Positions 1 to 8,142 are shown, counted from the stretch's first letter. The stretch: DNA of 64,000 nt from Ruminococcus sp. (GCA_017960805.1 JAGCYM010000022.1:16242-80241); one strand, 5' to 3'. Made by a program: numbers and translations. Notes: generated by a model not told the origin, from the sequence alone.

Positions 1-771
1 CGTGAATTCTTTAGGCTTGTGGTTGAGCTTGAAAGATCCGTTTTCATATTCAGCAAGGTACCACAGTCCACAGTCTACTACTTCTCTTGCGATATCCACT
101 GTTTCGTCTGGAGCAACTCCCCAGCCAGTAGGACATGGTGCGATGACATGGATATACTTCGTGCCTTTTATTTGTGAAGCTTTCTGCACTTTTTCAATGA
201 AGTCAGCTATGTATCCTACGCTTGCAGTTGCTGCATATGGAATATCATGAGCAGCAGCAATCTCGAACATGTTCTTTTTAGGACGGATATTTCCATGTAT
301 ATTTGAACCAGCCGGAGTTGTTGTGGTTTTAGCTCCGAATGGAGTTAGTCCGCTCTTCTGTATGCCTGTATTCATGTATGCTTCGTTGTCGTAGCAAATA
401 TAGATGATATTGTCATTACGGTCGATAGCTCCGGAAAGAGCCTGTATTCCAATGTCAGCAGTACCGCCGTCACCTGCGAATCCGACAGCTGTAAAGTCCT
501 TGTAGCCTCTTGCACGAAGACCAGCCTCAACTCCAGTTAGCATGGAAGCTGTTCCTGCAAATGTAGAGATTATAGAGTTGTTGGAGAAGCACAGCTGCGG
601 AAAGTTAAATCCTACTGCTGACATACAGCCTGCGGGAAGTACCGATACTGCGTTCTGACCGAGGACCTTCAATGCTGCTCTGACTGCTAGGCTTCCTCCG
701 CAGCCTGCACAAGCCTTATGTCCATAGAAATATTCTTCGCGTGAAATGCTGTCTGCGACCTTATTTGCCAT
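1..771 (-). CDS. porB: 2-oxoacid:ferredoxin oxidoreductase, beta (TPP) subunit, partial
   Basis: This is the thiamine-diphosphate subunit of a four-subunit pyruvate/2-oxoacid:ferredoxin oxidoreductase, which decarboxylates a 2-oxoacid to an acyl-CoA and reduces ferredoxin in the cytoplasm. The N-terminus has the family CxGCGGS signature (HKACAGCGGS) for an Fe-S ligand, and a TPP/Mg motif GDGGTADIG around residue 100. The ATG at 771 overlaps the end of the alpha gene by 11 bases, so the two are translationally coupled. About 257 residues are visible and the C-terminus lies beyond the left edge. Pyruvate is the commonest substrate, but a branched-chain 2-oxoacid (Vor type) cannot be excluded from sequence. 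Confidence 0.9.
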   Translation of the reverse strand, partial: MANKVADSISREEYFYGHKACAGCGGSLAVRAALKVLGQNAVSVLPAGCMSAVGFNFPQLCFSNNSIISTFAGTASMLTGVEAGLRARGYKDFTAVGFAGDGGTADIGIQALSGAIDRNDNIIYICYDNEAYMNTGIQKSGLTPFGAKTTTTPAGSNIHGNIRPKKNMFEIAAAHDIPYAATASVGYIADFIEKVQKASQIKGTKYIHVIAPCPTGWGVAPDETVDIAREVVDCGLWYLAEYENGSFKLNHKPKEFT

Positions 772-1933
772 TGTCCTCGCCTCCTATGCCAATGAAGTTA
801 ACAGCGTCTGTGCCGTTTGCGATGTCTGTGTATATTTCCTCGATATCTTCAGCAGAGATGTTGCGTCCGCCGAGACCACCGATGTAGTTGTATCCCTTTA
901 CTTCAATGCCAGCCTTTTTGAGTGCAGAGTTGACATTGGTGAATACTGTGCCCTCGTTTCCGAAACTGATATCTTTTTCAAGCACAGCATATGCCCTGAC
1001 ATTTTTCAGGACGGAGGAGATCTCATCATTTGGGAAAGGACGCATATAGCGAATGCGAACAACACCGGCCTTTATACCTTTATCACGAAGTTTATCCGCT
1101 GTTTCGCGACACAGACCGGCTATGCTTCCGAGTGTTACAATGATGTAGTCGGCATCATCGGTGAGGTAATTCTCAGTCAGACCTGTATAGTGTCTGCCGA
1201 AAATGCTTTCAAATTCTTTTTCTGTTTCCTTTATGACATCAGCCGCAGCAAGGATTCCTTTGTGTGCCTTGTACTTGAATATGTAGTTTGTGTCTGGACC
1301 TGCAGAAAATGCCATATTCTTTGGATTCTGTAAGTCAATCCGGTTATCAGTCTCATAGGGAGGCAGGAATCTGTCAGCCTGATCGTGAGTCGGGATATCT
1401 ACTGTTTCGTATGTATGAGTGAGCACAAAACCGTCGAGGTTTGCCATATATGGTGTCTGTACTCTGCTGTCCTCAGCTATGCGATAGCTCATTAGTGCAA
1501 GGTCCAGAGCTTCCTGCGCATTCTCAGCATAGGCCTGTATCCAGCCACTGTCGAGCTGAGAAAGGCTGTCACGCTGGTCACCGTAGATGTTCCAGGGGAG
1601 AGCAGTAGAACGGTCAGCGTTCATCATAACTATTGGGAAGCGTCCGCCAGCTGCGTAATAAAGACATTCTGCCATATAGAGAAGTCCCTGTGAGGATGTT
1701 GCCGTGAAGGCTCTCGCACCTGCGGCACTTGCTCCGATAGCGCAGGAGAGTGCAGAGTGCTCTGATTCAACATGTACGTATTCAGCCTTGAGACTGCCGT
1801 CCTCAACCATTTCCGAAAGTCGTTCAACAACAATGGTCTGAGGAGTTATAGGGTATGCGGAAATGACCTGTGGACGTGCAAGGCGGATACCCTCGGCAAA
1901 GGCTTCATTTCCTGATAAGAATTTTCTGCTCAT
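761..1933 (-). CDS. porA: 2-oxoacid:ferredoxin oxidoreductase, alpha subunit
   Basis: This 390-residue protein is the alpha (pyrimidine-binding) subunit of the same oxidoreductase. It opens with the typical FLSGNEAFAEG segment followed by SAYPITPQT, and its C-terminal part carries the transketolase-C-like fold (VTLGSIAG). An upstream in-frame extension exists, but the ATG at 1933 overlaps the stop of the delta gene as ATGA and aligns with the family N-terminus, so I chose it. The tight gamma-delta-alpha-beta order is the one used by split four-subunit enzymes such as the Thermotoga porGDAB operon. Confidence 0.92.
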   Translation of the reverse strand: MSRKFLSGNEAFAEGIRLARPQVISAYPITPQTIVVERLSEMVEDGSLKAEYVHVESEHSALSCAIGASAAGARAFTATSSQGLLYMAECLYYAAGGRFPIVMMNADRSTALPWNIYGDQRDSLSQLDSGWIQAYAENAQEALDLALMSYRIAEDSRVQTPYMANLDGFVLTHTYETVDIPTHDQADRFLPPYETDNRIDLQNPKNMAFSAGPDTNYIFKYKAHKGILAAADVIKETEKEFESIFGRHYTGLTENYLTDDADYIIVTLGSIAGLCRETADKLRDKGIKAGVVRIRYMRPFPNDEISSVLKNVRAYAVLEKDISFGNEGTVFTNVNSALKKAGIEVKGYNYIGGLGGRNISAEDIEEIYTDIANGTDAVNFIGIGGEDNGK

Positions 1934-2223
1934 TTGTGTTCTGCCTCCAGTTCTATAGCTCCGATTTTGCAGATTTTCGCACATATTCCGCATCCTTTGC
2001 AGAAATCGTAGTCTATGACAGCCCTGCCGTCCTTTATTGCGATAACACCATCGGGACAATAGAGGTAACACTGTTCACAGCCGACGCATTTTGCGGAATT
2101 GATGACGGGTCTTACGCTTCTCCAGCCACTGTTTACAGTGGTGAGATAGCCGGCCTCAAAAGATGTATTTTCAGGGACTTCACCAAATGTGAATTCCTTT
2201 TTTTCTCTGACGTATGGTCTCAT
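1930..2223 (-). CDS. porD: 2-oxoacid:ferredoxin oxidoreductase, delta (2x[4Fe-4S]) subunit
   Basis: A 97-residue dicluster ferredoxin-like subunit that passes electrons from the TPP subunit to free ferredoxin. Two classical cluster motifs are visible: CVGCEQCYLYCP and CKGCGICAKIC. The length fits the delta subunit. Its start overlaps the gamma stop by four bases (ATGA), and its own stop overlaps the alpha start in the same way, indicating strict translational coupling and near-equimolar synthesis. Confidence 0.93.
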   Translation of the reverse strand: MRPYVREKKEFTFGEVPENTSFEAGYLTTVNSGWRSVRPVINSAKCVGCEQCYLYCPDGVIAIKDGRAVIDYDFCKGCGICAKICKIGAIELEAEHK

Positions 2224-2735
2224 TTTGCTACCTCCTGCACAGCTTTAAGTAGTGCGCTTATATTGCGTTCCTGAATTTTGGCAGGCATATACCCTTTAAT
2301 AGCTTCAACTGCGTTTTCAGTTGTGACAACTCCAGAAATTCCAACAAGTAGCCCGAGCATTATCGTGTTCGCAGTTGGAAGCTTGAATTCTGCAGCCGTT
2401 TTGTCAGCGTCGAAGGTGATGACACCGTCAATCTTATTCTTTGAGTTTACTATGATCTGTCCTGTCGGTTTAAGCAGACTTTGGAGCTGAGGACTGTACA
2501 GTGTATCATCTATTATGACTATATAGTCAGCTTTTTCGGTCTGGCTCCTGTCAACTACGGGCTTGGTATCGAGCTTTGTGAACGCGCGTACGGGAGCTCC
2601 GCGACGCTCGGGTCCGAAGGACGGAAACGCAAGTCCGTACTTATTTTCTTCATCTATTGTATATGATGCTCCGAGGAGTTTTGCGGCCGTGAAGGCTCCC
2701 TGTCCGCCGCGTCCGAGCCATAGTATTTCCTTCAT
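2220..2735 (-). CDS. porG: 2-oxoacid:ferredoxin oxidoreductase, gamma subunit
   Basis: A 171-residue gamma subunit and the first gene of the operon. The N-terminus has the family glycine-rich signature GRGGQGAFTAAKLLG, and the segment FPSFGPERRGAPVRAF is diagnostic for this domain. A good ribosome-binding site (CAGGAGAA) precedes the ATG. It starts 89 bases after the lysR stop. A plausible promoter of its own (TTGGAC, 18 bp, TATACT on the minus strand, about 2755-2785) lies in that gap, so the por genes may be expressed independently of the sulfur operon. Confidence 0.92.
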   Translation of the reverse strand: MKEILWLGRGGQGAFTAAKLLGASYTIDEENKYGLAFPSFGPERRGAPVRAFTKLDTKPVVDRSQTEKADYIVIIDDTLYSPQLQSLLKPTGQIIVNSKNKIDGVITFDADKTAAEFKLPTANTIMLGLLVGISGVVTTENAVEAIKGYMPAKIQERNISALLKAVQEVAK

Positions 2736-2824
2736 AATAATTCTCCTGTCGTTTGATTATAGGTTGAGTATATACCCGAAAAAGGGCAAAGTCCAATACC
2801 AAAGTGCTATTTAGGAGTATAGCT

Positions 2825-3736
2825 TCAGTCTATATCCAGATACTTCTTAATCTCGCGAAGATATGTCTCTGCCATCTCACTCAGAAGCACGTTATTTAGT
2901 GTGATGTAACCAATTTCCATTATCTCTTCGGACTCATCCTTGAAAGGAACAGCAATGTAGTCTGAGCCGTTGAGCTCCTCACAGATGATTCCTGAGCAAA
3001 GTGTGTAGCCGTTAAGGCCGATCATCAGATTGAGCATTGTCGCACGATCGTTAGCCTTGATGGTACGCTGATAGTCTGCTGTGCTGAGCAGTTCTTCAGC
3101 GAGATAGAATGTGCTGTTGTCTCCCTGTTCAAAGGAGAGGCATGGGTAGTCAGCAAGCTGATCAAATGTTATCTTTTTTGCCTTTGCGAGCGGATGCCCC
3201 TTCCAAAGGTACACATAAGGCCTGCACTTTGTAAGTGTGTGGAATTTTAGGCCATTCGAGTGCAAAAGCTTAGTTATTGATTTGCGGTTGAAATCATTTA
3301 GGTAGATGATACCTATTTCACTGCGCAAAGTAGCAACGTCGCTGATTACTTCGGCTGTCTTGGTTTCGCGCACAGCAAACTCATACTCCGCTGTATCGAA
3401 CTCCTTGACCATTTCCACGAAAGCCTTTACTGCGAATGAATAGTGCTGAGTTGACACGCCGAATTTTTTCTTGACATTCCCTTTGCCGATGTACTTCTCT
3501 GATAGCACGTCGAATTGTCCGACTACCTGGCGCGCATACTGAAGGAATTCCGCACCGTCATTGGTGAGTGTAACGCCGCGTCCGCTGCGGTTAAATATCT
3601 TTATACCTATCTCGCGCTCAAGTTCCTGCACGGATGAGGAAAGAGACGGCTGCGAAACGTAAAGCTGTTCCGCGGCTTTGTTCATAGAGTTTGTCTCCGA
3701 GATAGCAAGTATGTATTTGAGCTGCTGTAAAGTCAT
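2825..3736 (-). CDS. LysR-family transcriptional regulator, probably of sulfur metabolism
   Basis: A 303-residue LysR-type regulator. Residues 1-60 form the winged helix-turn-helix (LKYILAISETNSMNKAAEQLYVSQPSLSSSVQELE), followed by a periplasmic-binding-protein-like effector domain. The gene lies 10 bases downstream of cysteine synthase and is the last gene of the transsulfuration operon. That position, and the CysB/CmbR/YtlI precedent, suggest control of cysteine synthesis or sulfur-source uptake with a sulfur metabolite as effector. The effector is inferred only. Candidate targets are the promoters at 7027-7055 and 10261-10289. Confidence 0.85.
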   Translation of the reverse strand: MTLQQLKYILAISETNSMNKAAEQLYVSQPSLSSSVQELEREIGIKIFNRSGRGVTLTNDGAEFLQYARQVVGQFDVLSEKYIGKGNVKKKFGVSTQHYSFAVKAFVEMVKEFDTAEYEFAVRETKTAEVISDVATLRSEIGIIYLNDFNRKSITKLLHSNGLKFHTLTKCRPYVYLWKGHPLAKAKKITFDQLADYPCLSFEQGDNSTFYLAEELLSTADYQRTIKANDRATMLNLMIGLNGYTLCSGIICEELNGSDYIAVPFKDESEEIMEIGYITLNNVLLSEMAETYLREIKKYLDID

Positions 3737-3746
3737 ATATTACCTC

Positions 3747-4658
3747 TCAATCATATAGTCCCGTACTGAAATAGCGGTCGCCGCGGTCGGGGAAGACCGT
3801 TACGATGTTTCCTTTGGCGCCGCTCTCTATGAGCTTAAGCACAGCTGCCATTGCTGCTCCTGAGGATGAGCCAGCAATAATGCCCTCCTTTGAAGCAAGA
3901 AGCCGTGCTGTGTTGAATGCTTCGTCATCGTTCATTTTTATTACGCCATCGACAAGTGACATATCCATTGTCTCAGCAATGAAGTCATTGCCAATTCCCT
4001 CGATGTTGTAGTCTGCGTGTTCGCCGCCCCCCATAGTTGAGCCGAAAGGATCTGCGAGTATGCCCTTTGCATTAGGGACACGCTCCTTGATGTAACGGAG
4101 TATACCTGTGTATGTGCCGCCGCTTCCCGCACCTGCAACCACATAATCGATCTTGCCGTCAAGAGCTTCATATATCTCGCGGCCTGTAGTCTCGTAGTGA
4201 GCAAGAGGATTGCTCTGGTTCTTGAATTGCTCCAGCGATATTGAATTCGGTATCTGAGCCTTTATTTCCTCAGCCTTTGCGACTGCTCCGAGCATTCCCT
4301 TCTCGCGGGGAGTGTTTACCACTTCAGCCCCAAGAGCACGGAGAAGAGACTGTTTCTCTGCAGAGAACTTCGTGGGCACTACAAATATTATCCTGTATCC
4401 GCGGTTGAGAGCCGCGAACGCTATGCCAAGGCCTGTGTTGCCTGCAGTAGCTTCAACGATAGTACCGCCATCTTTGAGAAGTCCGCGGCGTTCTGCGTCA
4501 TTTATCATATACAGACCTGTGCGGTCTTTTACGCTTCCTGAAGGATTGTAGAGCTCAAGCTTCGCAAATACGTTAACGCCTTCGTTCCTTACAATATTGC
4601 CAAGTCTCACCAGTGGCGTGTTTCCGATGAGTGACTGCATTGAATCATAGTAATTCAT
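3747..4658 (-). CDS. cysK: Cysteine synthase / cystathionine beta-synthase-like PLP enzyme
   Basis: A 303-residue fold-type II PLP enzyme. It has the IGNTPLVRL start, the PLP lysine in NPSGSVKDR, the substrate loop EATAGNTG and the phosphate-cup GAGSGGT. It would make cysteine from O-acetylserine and sulfide, or, as in MccA-type enzymes paired with a cystathionine lyase, cystathionine from homocysteine and activated serine. An in-frame GTG sits directly before the ATG. I chose the ATG at 4658 because it is 7 bases from GGAGG and overlaps the upstream TGA. The neighbouring cystathionine-family gene makes the reverse transsulfuration role attractive. Confidence 0.9.
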   Translation of the reverse strand: MNYYDSMQSLIGNTPLVRLGNIVRNEGVNVFAKLELYNPSGSVKDRTGLYMINDAERRGLLKDGGTIVEATAGNTGLGIAFAALNRGYRIIFVVPTKFSAEKQSLLRALGAEVVNTPREKGMLGAVAKAEEIKAQIPNSISLEQFKNQSNPLAHYETTGREIYEALDGKIDYVVAGAGSGGTYTGILRYIKERVPNAKGILADPFGSTMGGGEHADYNIEGIGNDFIAETMDMSLVDGVIKMNDDEAFNTARLLASKEGIIAGSSSGAAMAAVLKLIESGAKGNIVTVFPDRGDRYFSTGLYD

Positions 4659-5818
4659 CACTTTACCTCCGCTTTTTCTATGGCCTGTGCAAGATCAGCG
4701 AGTATGTCGTCTATGTTCTCGATTCCGACTGACAGGCGTATAAGTCCATCCGTGATACCGACTTTCTTGCGGATATCAGCGGGAATTGAAGCGTGTGTCA
4801 TAGTTGCGGGGTGGCATACGAGCGACTCTACTCCGCCGAGGCTCTCTGCGAGCGAGATCAGCTCAAGACTTTCAAAGAATTTGCGTATGTCATAGTTCTC
4901 ATGGAGTTCGAAGGATATCATAGCACCGCCGTTCTTAGCCTGTCTGCGATTCACCTCATAGCCCTGTGCAGTTGGAAGACCTGGATAATAGACATTCTTC
5001 ACTGCATTGTGAGCAGAGAGAAATTTCGCTGCCTTTTCTGCATTTTCAACGTGTCTGTCGAGACGTACCGCAAGAGTCTTGATGCCACGAATAAGAAGGA
5101 ATGAATCAAATGGTCCGAGGACTCCTCCTGTGGAGTTCTGAATGAAAGCTATCTTTTCGGCAAGCTCCGGAGTGCTGACAACTGCCAGTCCTGAAACAAC
5201 ATCACTGTGTCCTCCAAGGTACTTTGTTGCACTGTGGACTACAATGTCTGCACCGAGGGAGAGTGGCTTCTGTAAGTAAGGAGTCATAAAAGTGTTGTCC
5301 ACTATTACGAGAAGACCGTGTCTGTGTGAAACCTCTGCGACTGCTGCTATATCAGTTACTGTCATCAAAGGATTTGCTGGACTCTCAATGATTACTGCCT
5401 TGACATCATCTGTTATCTGACTTTCATAGACATCAAGATTGGCGGTATCGGCGATGGTGTAGCTGAAGTCGAAGTGATCAAATACTTTGCTCAGAAGACG
5501 GAAGGTTCCACCGTAGACATTGCTGGAAATCAATACTCTGTCACCGCTGTGAAACAGACTGAGTACTGCAGTGAGAGCTGCCATTCCAGATCCGAAGGCA
5601 AATCCGGCATAGCCGCCCTCCAAGTCCCTGATGAGTGCTTCAAGAGCCTCACGTGTAGGATTGCCTGTGCGCGAATATTCATAGCCGCGCATCTTTCCTA
5701 AACCGTCCTGTTTGTAAGTCGAGGTCTGGTATATCGGGATATTTACAGCGCCTGTGCGCTCGTCGATTGATATCCCTCCGTGGATAAGTGCTGTTTCGGT
5801 ATTTTTATATGTACTCAT
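4658..5818 (-). CDS. Cystathionine gamma-lyase/gamma-synthase family enzyme
   Basis: A 386-residue Cys/Met-metabolism PLP enzyme (aspartate aminotransferase fold). The PLP lysine is in VVHSATKYLGGHSDVVSG, and GSGMAAL and IVDNTFMTPYLQ are also family landmarks. It either splits cystathionine to cysteine and 2-oxobutyrate (MccB/CGL) or condenses an activated homoserine with cysteine (MetB). Sequence alone does not decide between the two. Pairing with a cysK-type gene favours the lyase. The gene couples to the next one by an ATGA overlap, and a hairpin (GGGCGAT arms, 5844-5863) lies in the 97-base gap before it. Confidence 0.88.
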   Translation of the reverse strand: MSTYKNTETALIHGGISIDERTGAVNIPIYQTSTYKQDGLGKMRGYEYSRTGNPTREALEALIRDLEGGYAGFAFGSGMAALTAVLSLFHSGDRVLISSNVYGGTFRLLSKVFDHFDFSYTIADTANLDVYESQITDDVKAVIIESPANPLMTVTDIAAVAEVSHRHGLLVIVDNTFMTPYLQKPLSLGADIVVHSATKYLGGHSDVVSGLAVVSTPELAEKIAFIQNSTGGVLGPFDSFLLIRGIKTLAVRLDRHVENAEKAAKFLSAHNAVKNVYYPGLPTAQGYEVNRRQAKNGGAMISFELHENYDIRKFFESLELISLAESLGGVESLVCHPATMTHASIPADIRKKVGITDGLIRLSVGIENIDDILADLAQAIEKAEVK

Positions 5819-5843
5819 GATAATTCTCCTTTTTATCCGTATG

Positions 5844-5863
5844 GGGCGATGCCAATATCGCCC
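5844..5863 (-). promoter_or_regulatory. Intercistronic hairpin between methyltransferase and cystathionine enzyme genes
   Basis: Perfect 7-bp inverted arms GGGCGAT/ATCGCCC with a 6-base loop lie in the 97-base gap between the two genes. No U-tract follows on either strand, so this is more likely an mRNA processing or stability element than a terminator. Confidence 0.45.
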
Positions 5864-5915
5864 GGCAGTTCAGAATCTTTTTTCAATATGACCGTGTGGC
5901 CATCAGTTCCTTTTA

Positions 5916-6812
5916 TTATTCATAATCATAGCCTGAAGTATAGGTTGCAGATATCAGACTCACGTTTTCAAATGCTCTGAGGTCATCCGAGCGTCCTTCG
6001 AAGTATTCTCTCTGAATTTTCTCTGGTGTCATATATGTGTCTATCTGGAAGCCGAGAGAGTACAGGGCACGCGAGACTTCATTATAATCGAATCCTCCGC
6101 GCATAACCTCACCGAGTGAAGCGGTTATTTCTTCTAGCTGAGATACTCTTCGGGGGAAAGTGCCTGTTTTCATCGGGTAGTCGAACACTACCTCGCTTCC
6201 TAGAGCTGACAGCTCTGACATTTGTCTCAGCGTATCTGTAAATACGTCAAGTGTGAGGTAGTAGGATACTCCGAGTATGCTGAAAAATGTTTTTATATTA
6301 GGGTCGAAGCCAGCTTCAATTAGCTTTTCACACATTTGCTCTTTCTCGAAATCAACAGGCACATAGTGTACATTCTGGCGGAGATTCCATTTCAGCTCCC
6401 TGATCTTTTCAAGCTTGTAACGCTGTGTGTCAGGGTGATCTATTTCGAATATCTCAATGTTATCATTTTCGTTGCGGAACGAAAATGTGTCAGAACCCGC
6501 ACCACAGATGACATACTGTATCTTACCGTTTTCCTTAGCGAAGTCTTCAAGCCTAACTTCATTGAAGTGTATGCGTGAGAGTGGTATGGGAGCGAAGTAC
6601 TCATTGATTATCTGTTCGGTGTCCTCGCGTGACAGAGACTGCGAACCGTCAAGGCCGCTGTTTATCATAGTGTAGATCGTTTCGTATTCTTCTTTACCCA
6701 TAAAGTCATAGGCAAGGTAGTCATCGTATATTTTCTGACGTGAGCGGTTTGAGTGCCATGCTCTTACAAATGCACATATTTTTGCTGTTATGCTTTCTCT
6801 TTCATTGACCAT
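5916..6812 (-). CDS. LCM-superfamily class I SAM-dependent methyltransferase
   Basis: A 298-residue protein resembling the leucine carboxyl methyltransferase superfamily (PPM1-like). It carries a SAM-binding loop YVICGAGSDTFSFR followed by the acidic strand IFEIDHPDTQ. The substrate is unknown; members methylate carboxylates or secondary metabolites. I chose the ATG at 6812 because GGAGG lies 5 bases upstream. An upstream in-frame TTG at 6830 would place that site inside the gene. It is the first structural gene after the Cys-rich leader and terminator, so it is probably controlled by sulfur supply and cotranscribed with the transsulfuration enzymes. Confidence 0.8.
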   Translation of the reverse strand: MVNERESITAKICAFVRAWHSNRSRQKIYDDYLAYDFMGKEEYETIYTMINSGLDGSQSLSREDTEQIINEYFAPIPLSRIHFNEVRLEDFAKENGKIQYVICGAGSDTFSFRNENDNIEIFEIDHPDTQRYKLEKIRELKWNLRQNVHYVPVDFEKEQMCEKLIEAGFDPNIKTFFSILGVSYYLTLDVFTDTLRQMSELSALGSEVVFDYPMKTGTFPRRVSQLEEITASLGEVMRGGFDYNEVSRALYSLGFQIDTYMTPEKIQREYFEGRSDDLRAFENVSLISATYTSGYDYE

Positions 6813-6822
6813 AAGTTCCTCC

Positions 6823-6854
6823 AAAAACAAAAATGCGCAGAACGCTGACGCATT
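6823..6854 (-). terminator. Attenuator terminator upstream of the transsulfuration operon
   Basis: On the minus strand the arms AATGCG(T)CAG and CTGCGCATT close on a 4-base CGTT loop: nine pairs with one bulged T, followed by TTTGTTTTT. It lies between the leader ORF stop (6883) and the ribosome-binding site of the methyltransferase gene (6818-6822), which is the position of a transcription attenuator. A copy of the descending arm (CTGCG) occurs inside the leader ORF at 6917-6921 and could compete for the ascending arm. Confidence 0.8.
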
Positions 6855-6882
6855 CCACGCATGTTAATTAACCCGTTGATGT

Positions 6883-6975
6883 TCAGGAGAAACGGCAACA
6901 TCGCTGAGCATAAGCACGCAGAATACGTATATATTTCATATTACACATACAACAACACATCATATTTGCTTTCAT
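6883..6975 (-). CDS. Cys/Met-rich leader peptide (putative attenuator ORF)
   Basis: A 30-codon ORF with ribosome-binding site AAGGGGT 7-8 bases before its ATG. It encodes six cysteines (residues 7, 8, 9, 11, 26, 27) and five methionines; residues 5-11 read MMCCCMC. It lies about 45 bases downstream of the predicted transcription start and is followed by the intrinsic terminator at 6823-6854. This is the layout of trp/his-type attenuators, in which ribosomes stalling at Cys codons when Cys-tRNA is scarce would prevent termination. The core Met-Lys-Tyr-Ile-Arg (13-17) recurs in the leader at 10167-10229. Function is inferred. Confidence 0.75.
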   Translation of the reverse strand: MKANMMCCCMCNMKYIRILRAYAQRCCRFS

Positions 6976-7026
6976 GTTCAGCACCCCTTTCAATTAATTC
7001 ACTGTATTCCTATCGGAACTATATGA

Positions 7027-7055
7027 ATTATACCATTTTCTGATAGATCTGTCAA
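7027..7055 (-). promoter_or_regulatory. Consensus sigma-A promoter of the transsulfuration operon
   Basis: TTGACA (7055-7050), 17-bp spacer, TATAAT (7032-7027) on the minus strand: a perfect consensus. The predicted start is near 7020, giving a leader of about 205 nt before the first structural gene. The spacer holds a near-palindrome GACAGATCTATC. So strong a promoter in front of a biosynthetic operon is consistent with control by attenuation rather than by initiation alone. Confidence 0.85.
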
Positions 7056-7110
7056 TAGGTTACGGCTATATTCGGCAATAGTTATAGAAATTTCCTACAA
7101 TTCATATCGT

Positions 7111-7161
7111 CTTTGTAGAATATGCGGATTTTGCTTTGTAATGGCGTATTTGGGCTTTGTA
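7111..7161. repeat. Three CTTTGTA direct repeats upstream of the sulfur promoter
   Basis: CTTTGTA occurs at 7111-7117, 7134-7140 and 7155-7161, spaced 23 and 21 bp (about two helical turns), 55-105 bp upstream of the -35 box. This could be an activator-binding array, for example for the operon's LysR protein. The motif is short and AT-rich, so chance is possible. Confidence 0.35.
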
Positions 7162-7184
7162 TGATGATCATCCTTGGACCGCAT

Positions 7185-7221
7185 TAAAGAAAAAGGGGAT
7201 AATGTAAAAGAACATTATCCC
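7185..7221 (-). terminator. Intrinsic terminator of the ABC transporter operon
   Basis: On the minus strand a perfect 10-bp stem GGGATAATGT/ACATTATCCC with a 6-base loop is followed by CTTTTTCTTT, immediately after the permease stop codon. It separates the ABC operon from the transsulfuration promoter downstream. Confidence 0.9.
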
Positions 7222-8142
7222 TCATCTTTTCCACCTCAGAAGGTGTGACTGCAATTTGTTGAACAGGAATGTCACGGCGATGACAACGATACCGATGACG
7301 AGAAGTCCTGTTATTGTTCGTGTGTAGTCTCCAAAGTCGGAGTAGTATTTAACATAGTAGCCCATTCCGTCTCGTGCGCCAATCATCTCTGCTGATGTCA
7401 GGAGGATGAATGATACGCTAAGTCCCTGATTGCAACCAAGGAAGATCTGCTGCAAAGAAGCAGGAAGTATTACCCGGAAGAGCATTTCGGGTTTGCTTAC
7501 ATTGAGCACTTTTGCGGAGTCGATTATTTTTTTGTCAACGCCAAGCACACCGCTCATCGTACCTGCAAACACAGGCCAAAATGTTGCAAGGAAGATAACA
7601 AATACCGATACTGATTTAAAAGTAGGCAGAAGCGCAATACCATATGGAATATATACTATCGGAGGTATTGAGCTGAAAAACTTTGTAATGTAAGTTGCTG
7701 CACTGCCCACTCTTGCGCTCCATCCTATAAAGAGTCCGAGCGGAACTGCTACGATAACAGCCAGCAGGAATCCCTTAATAGTAGTTCCCAGAGAGCTTTC
7801 TATATTGATGAATATTTTGTCCTTGTCTTCAACAAACTGGTGTATCACCTTGCCGGGAGCAGGAAACAGCAAGTCATTCAGAATATTGAACTTTGCTGTT
7901 GCAAGCGACCACACTCCCAGAAGGGCGAATATGAAGCTGGCAATATCTACTACAAGTTTAAGGCTCTCTTCCTTCTTGATGAATGACGAAATAATAAGGA
8001 TTATAATTTCTGCCGCTACAGCAAATGTAATTAGCTTTCCTGTGTATACATCTTTTGTAGATTTGTCAGGCAGGAGCTGTATAAGAAGCAGAGCAATGAA
8101 GAGCAGGTGTACAACTCTTAGATAACGTTTTGCAATTGTCAT
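7222..8142 (-). CDS. ABC transporter permease, sulfonate/nitrate/taurine (SsuC/TauC-like) type
   Basis: A 306-residue inner-membrane permease with several hydrophobic segments. It carries the BPD-transporter EAA-type loop near residues 225-250 (LQQIFLGCNQGLSVSFILLT) that docks on the ATPase. Its N-terminal pair of membrane segments before residue 75 is longer than in E. coli SsuC. The start overlaps the ATPase stop by ATGA. The family imports alkanesulfonates, taurine, nitrate or thiamine precursors. Placement beside cysteine genes favours an organosulfur substrate, by inference. Confidence 0.85.
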   Translation of the reverse strand: MTIAKRYLRVVHLLFIALLLIQLLPDKSTKDVYTGKLITFAVAAEIIILIISSFIKKEESLKLVVDIASFIFALLGVWSLATAKFNILNDLLFPAPGKVIHQFVEDKDKIFINIESSLGTTIKGFLLAVIVAVPLGLFIGWSARVGSAATYITKFFSSIPPIVYIPYGIALLPTFKSVSVFVIFLATFWPVFAGTMSGVLGVDKKIIDSAKVLNVSKPEMLFRVILPASLQQIFLGCNQGLSVSFILLTSAEMIGARDGMGYYVKYYSDFGDYTRTITGLLVIGIVVIAVTFLFNKLQSHLLRWKR

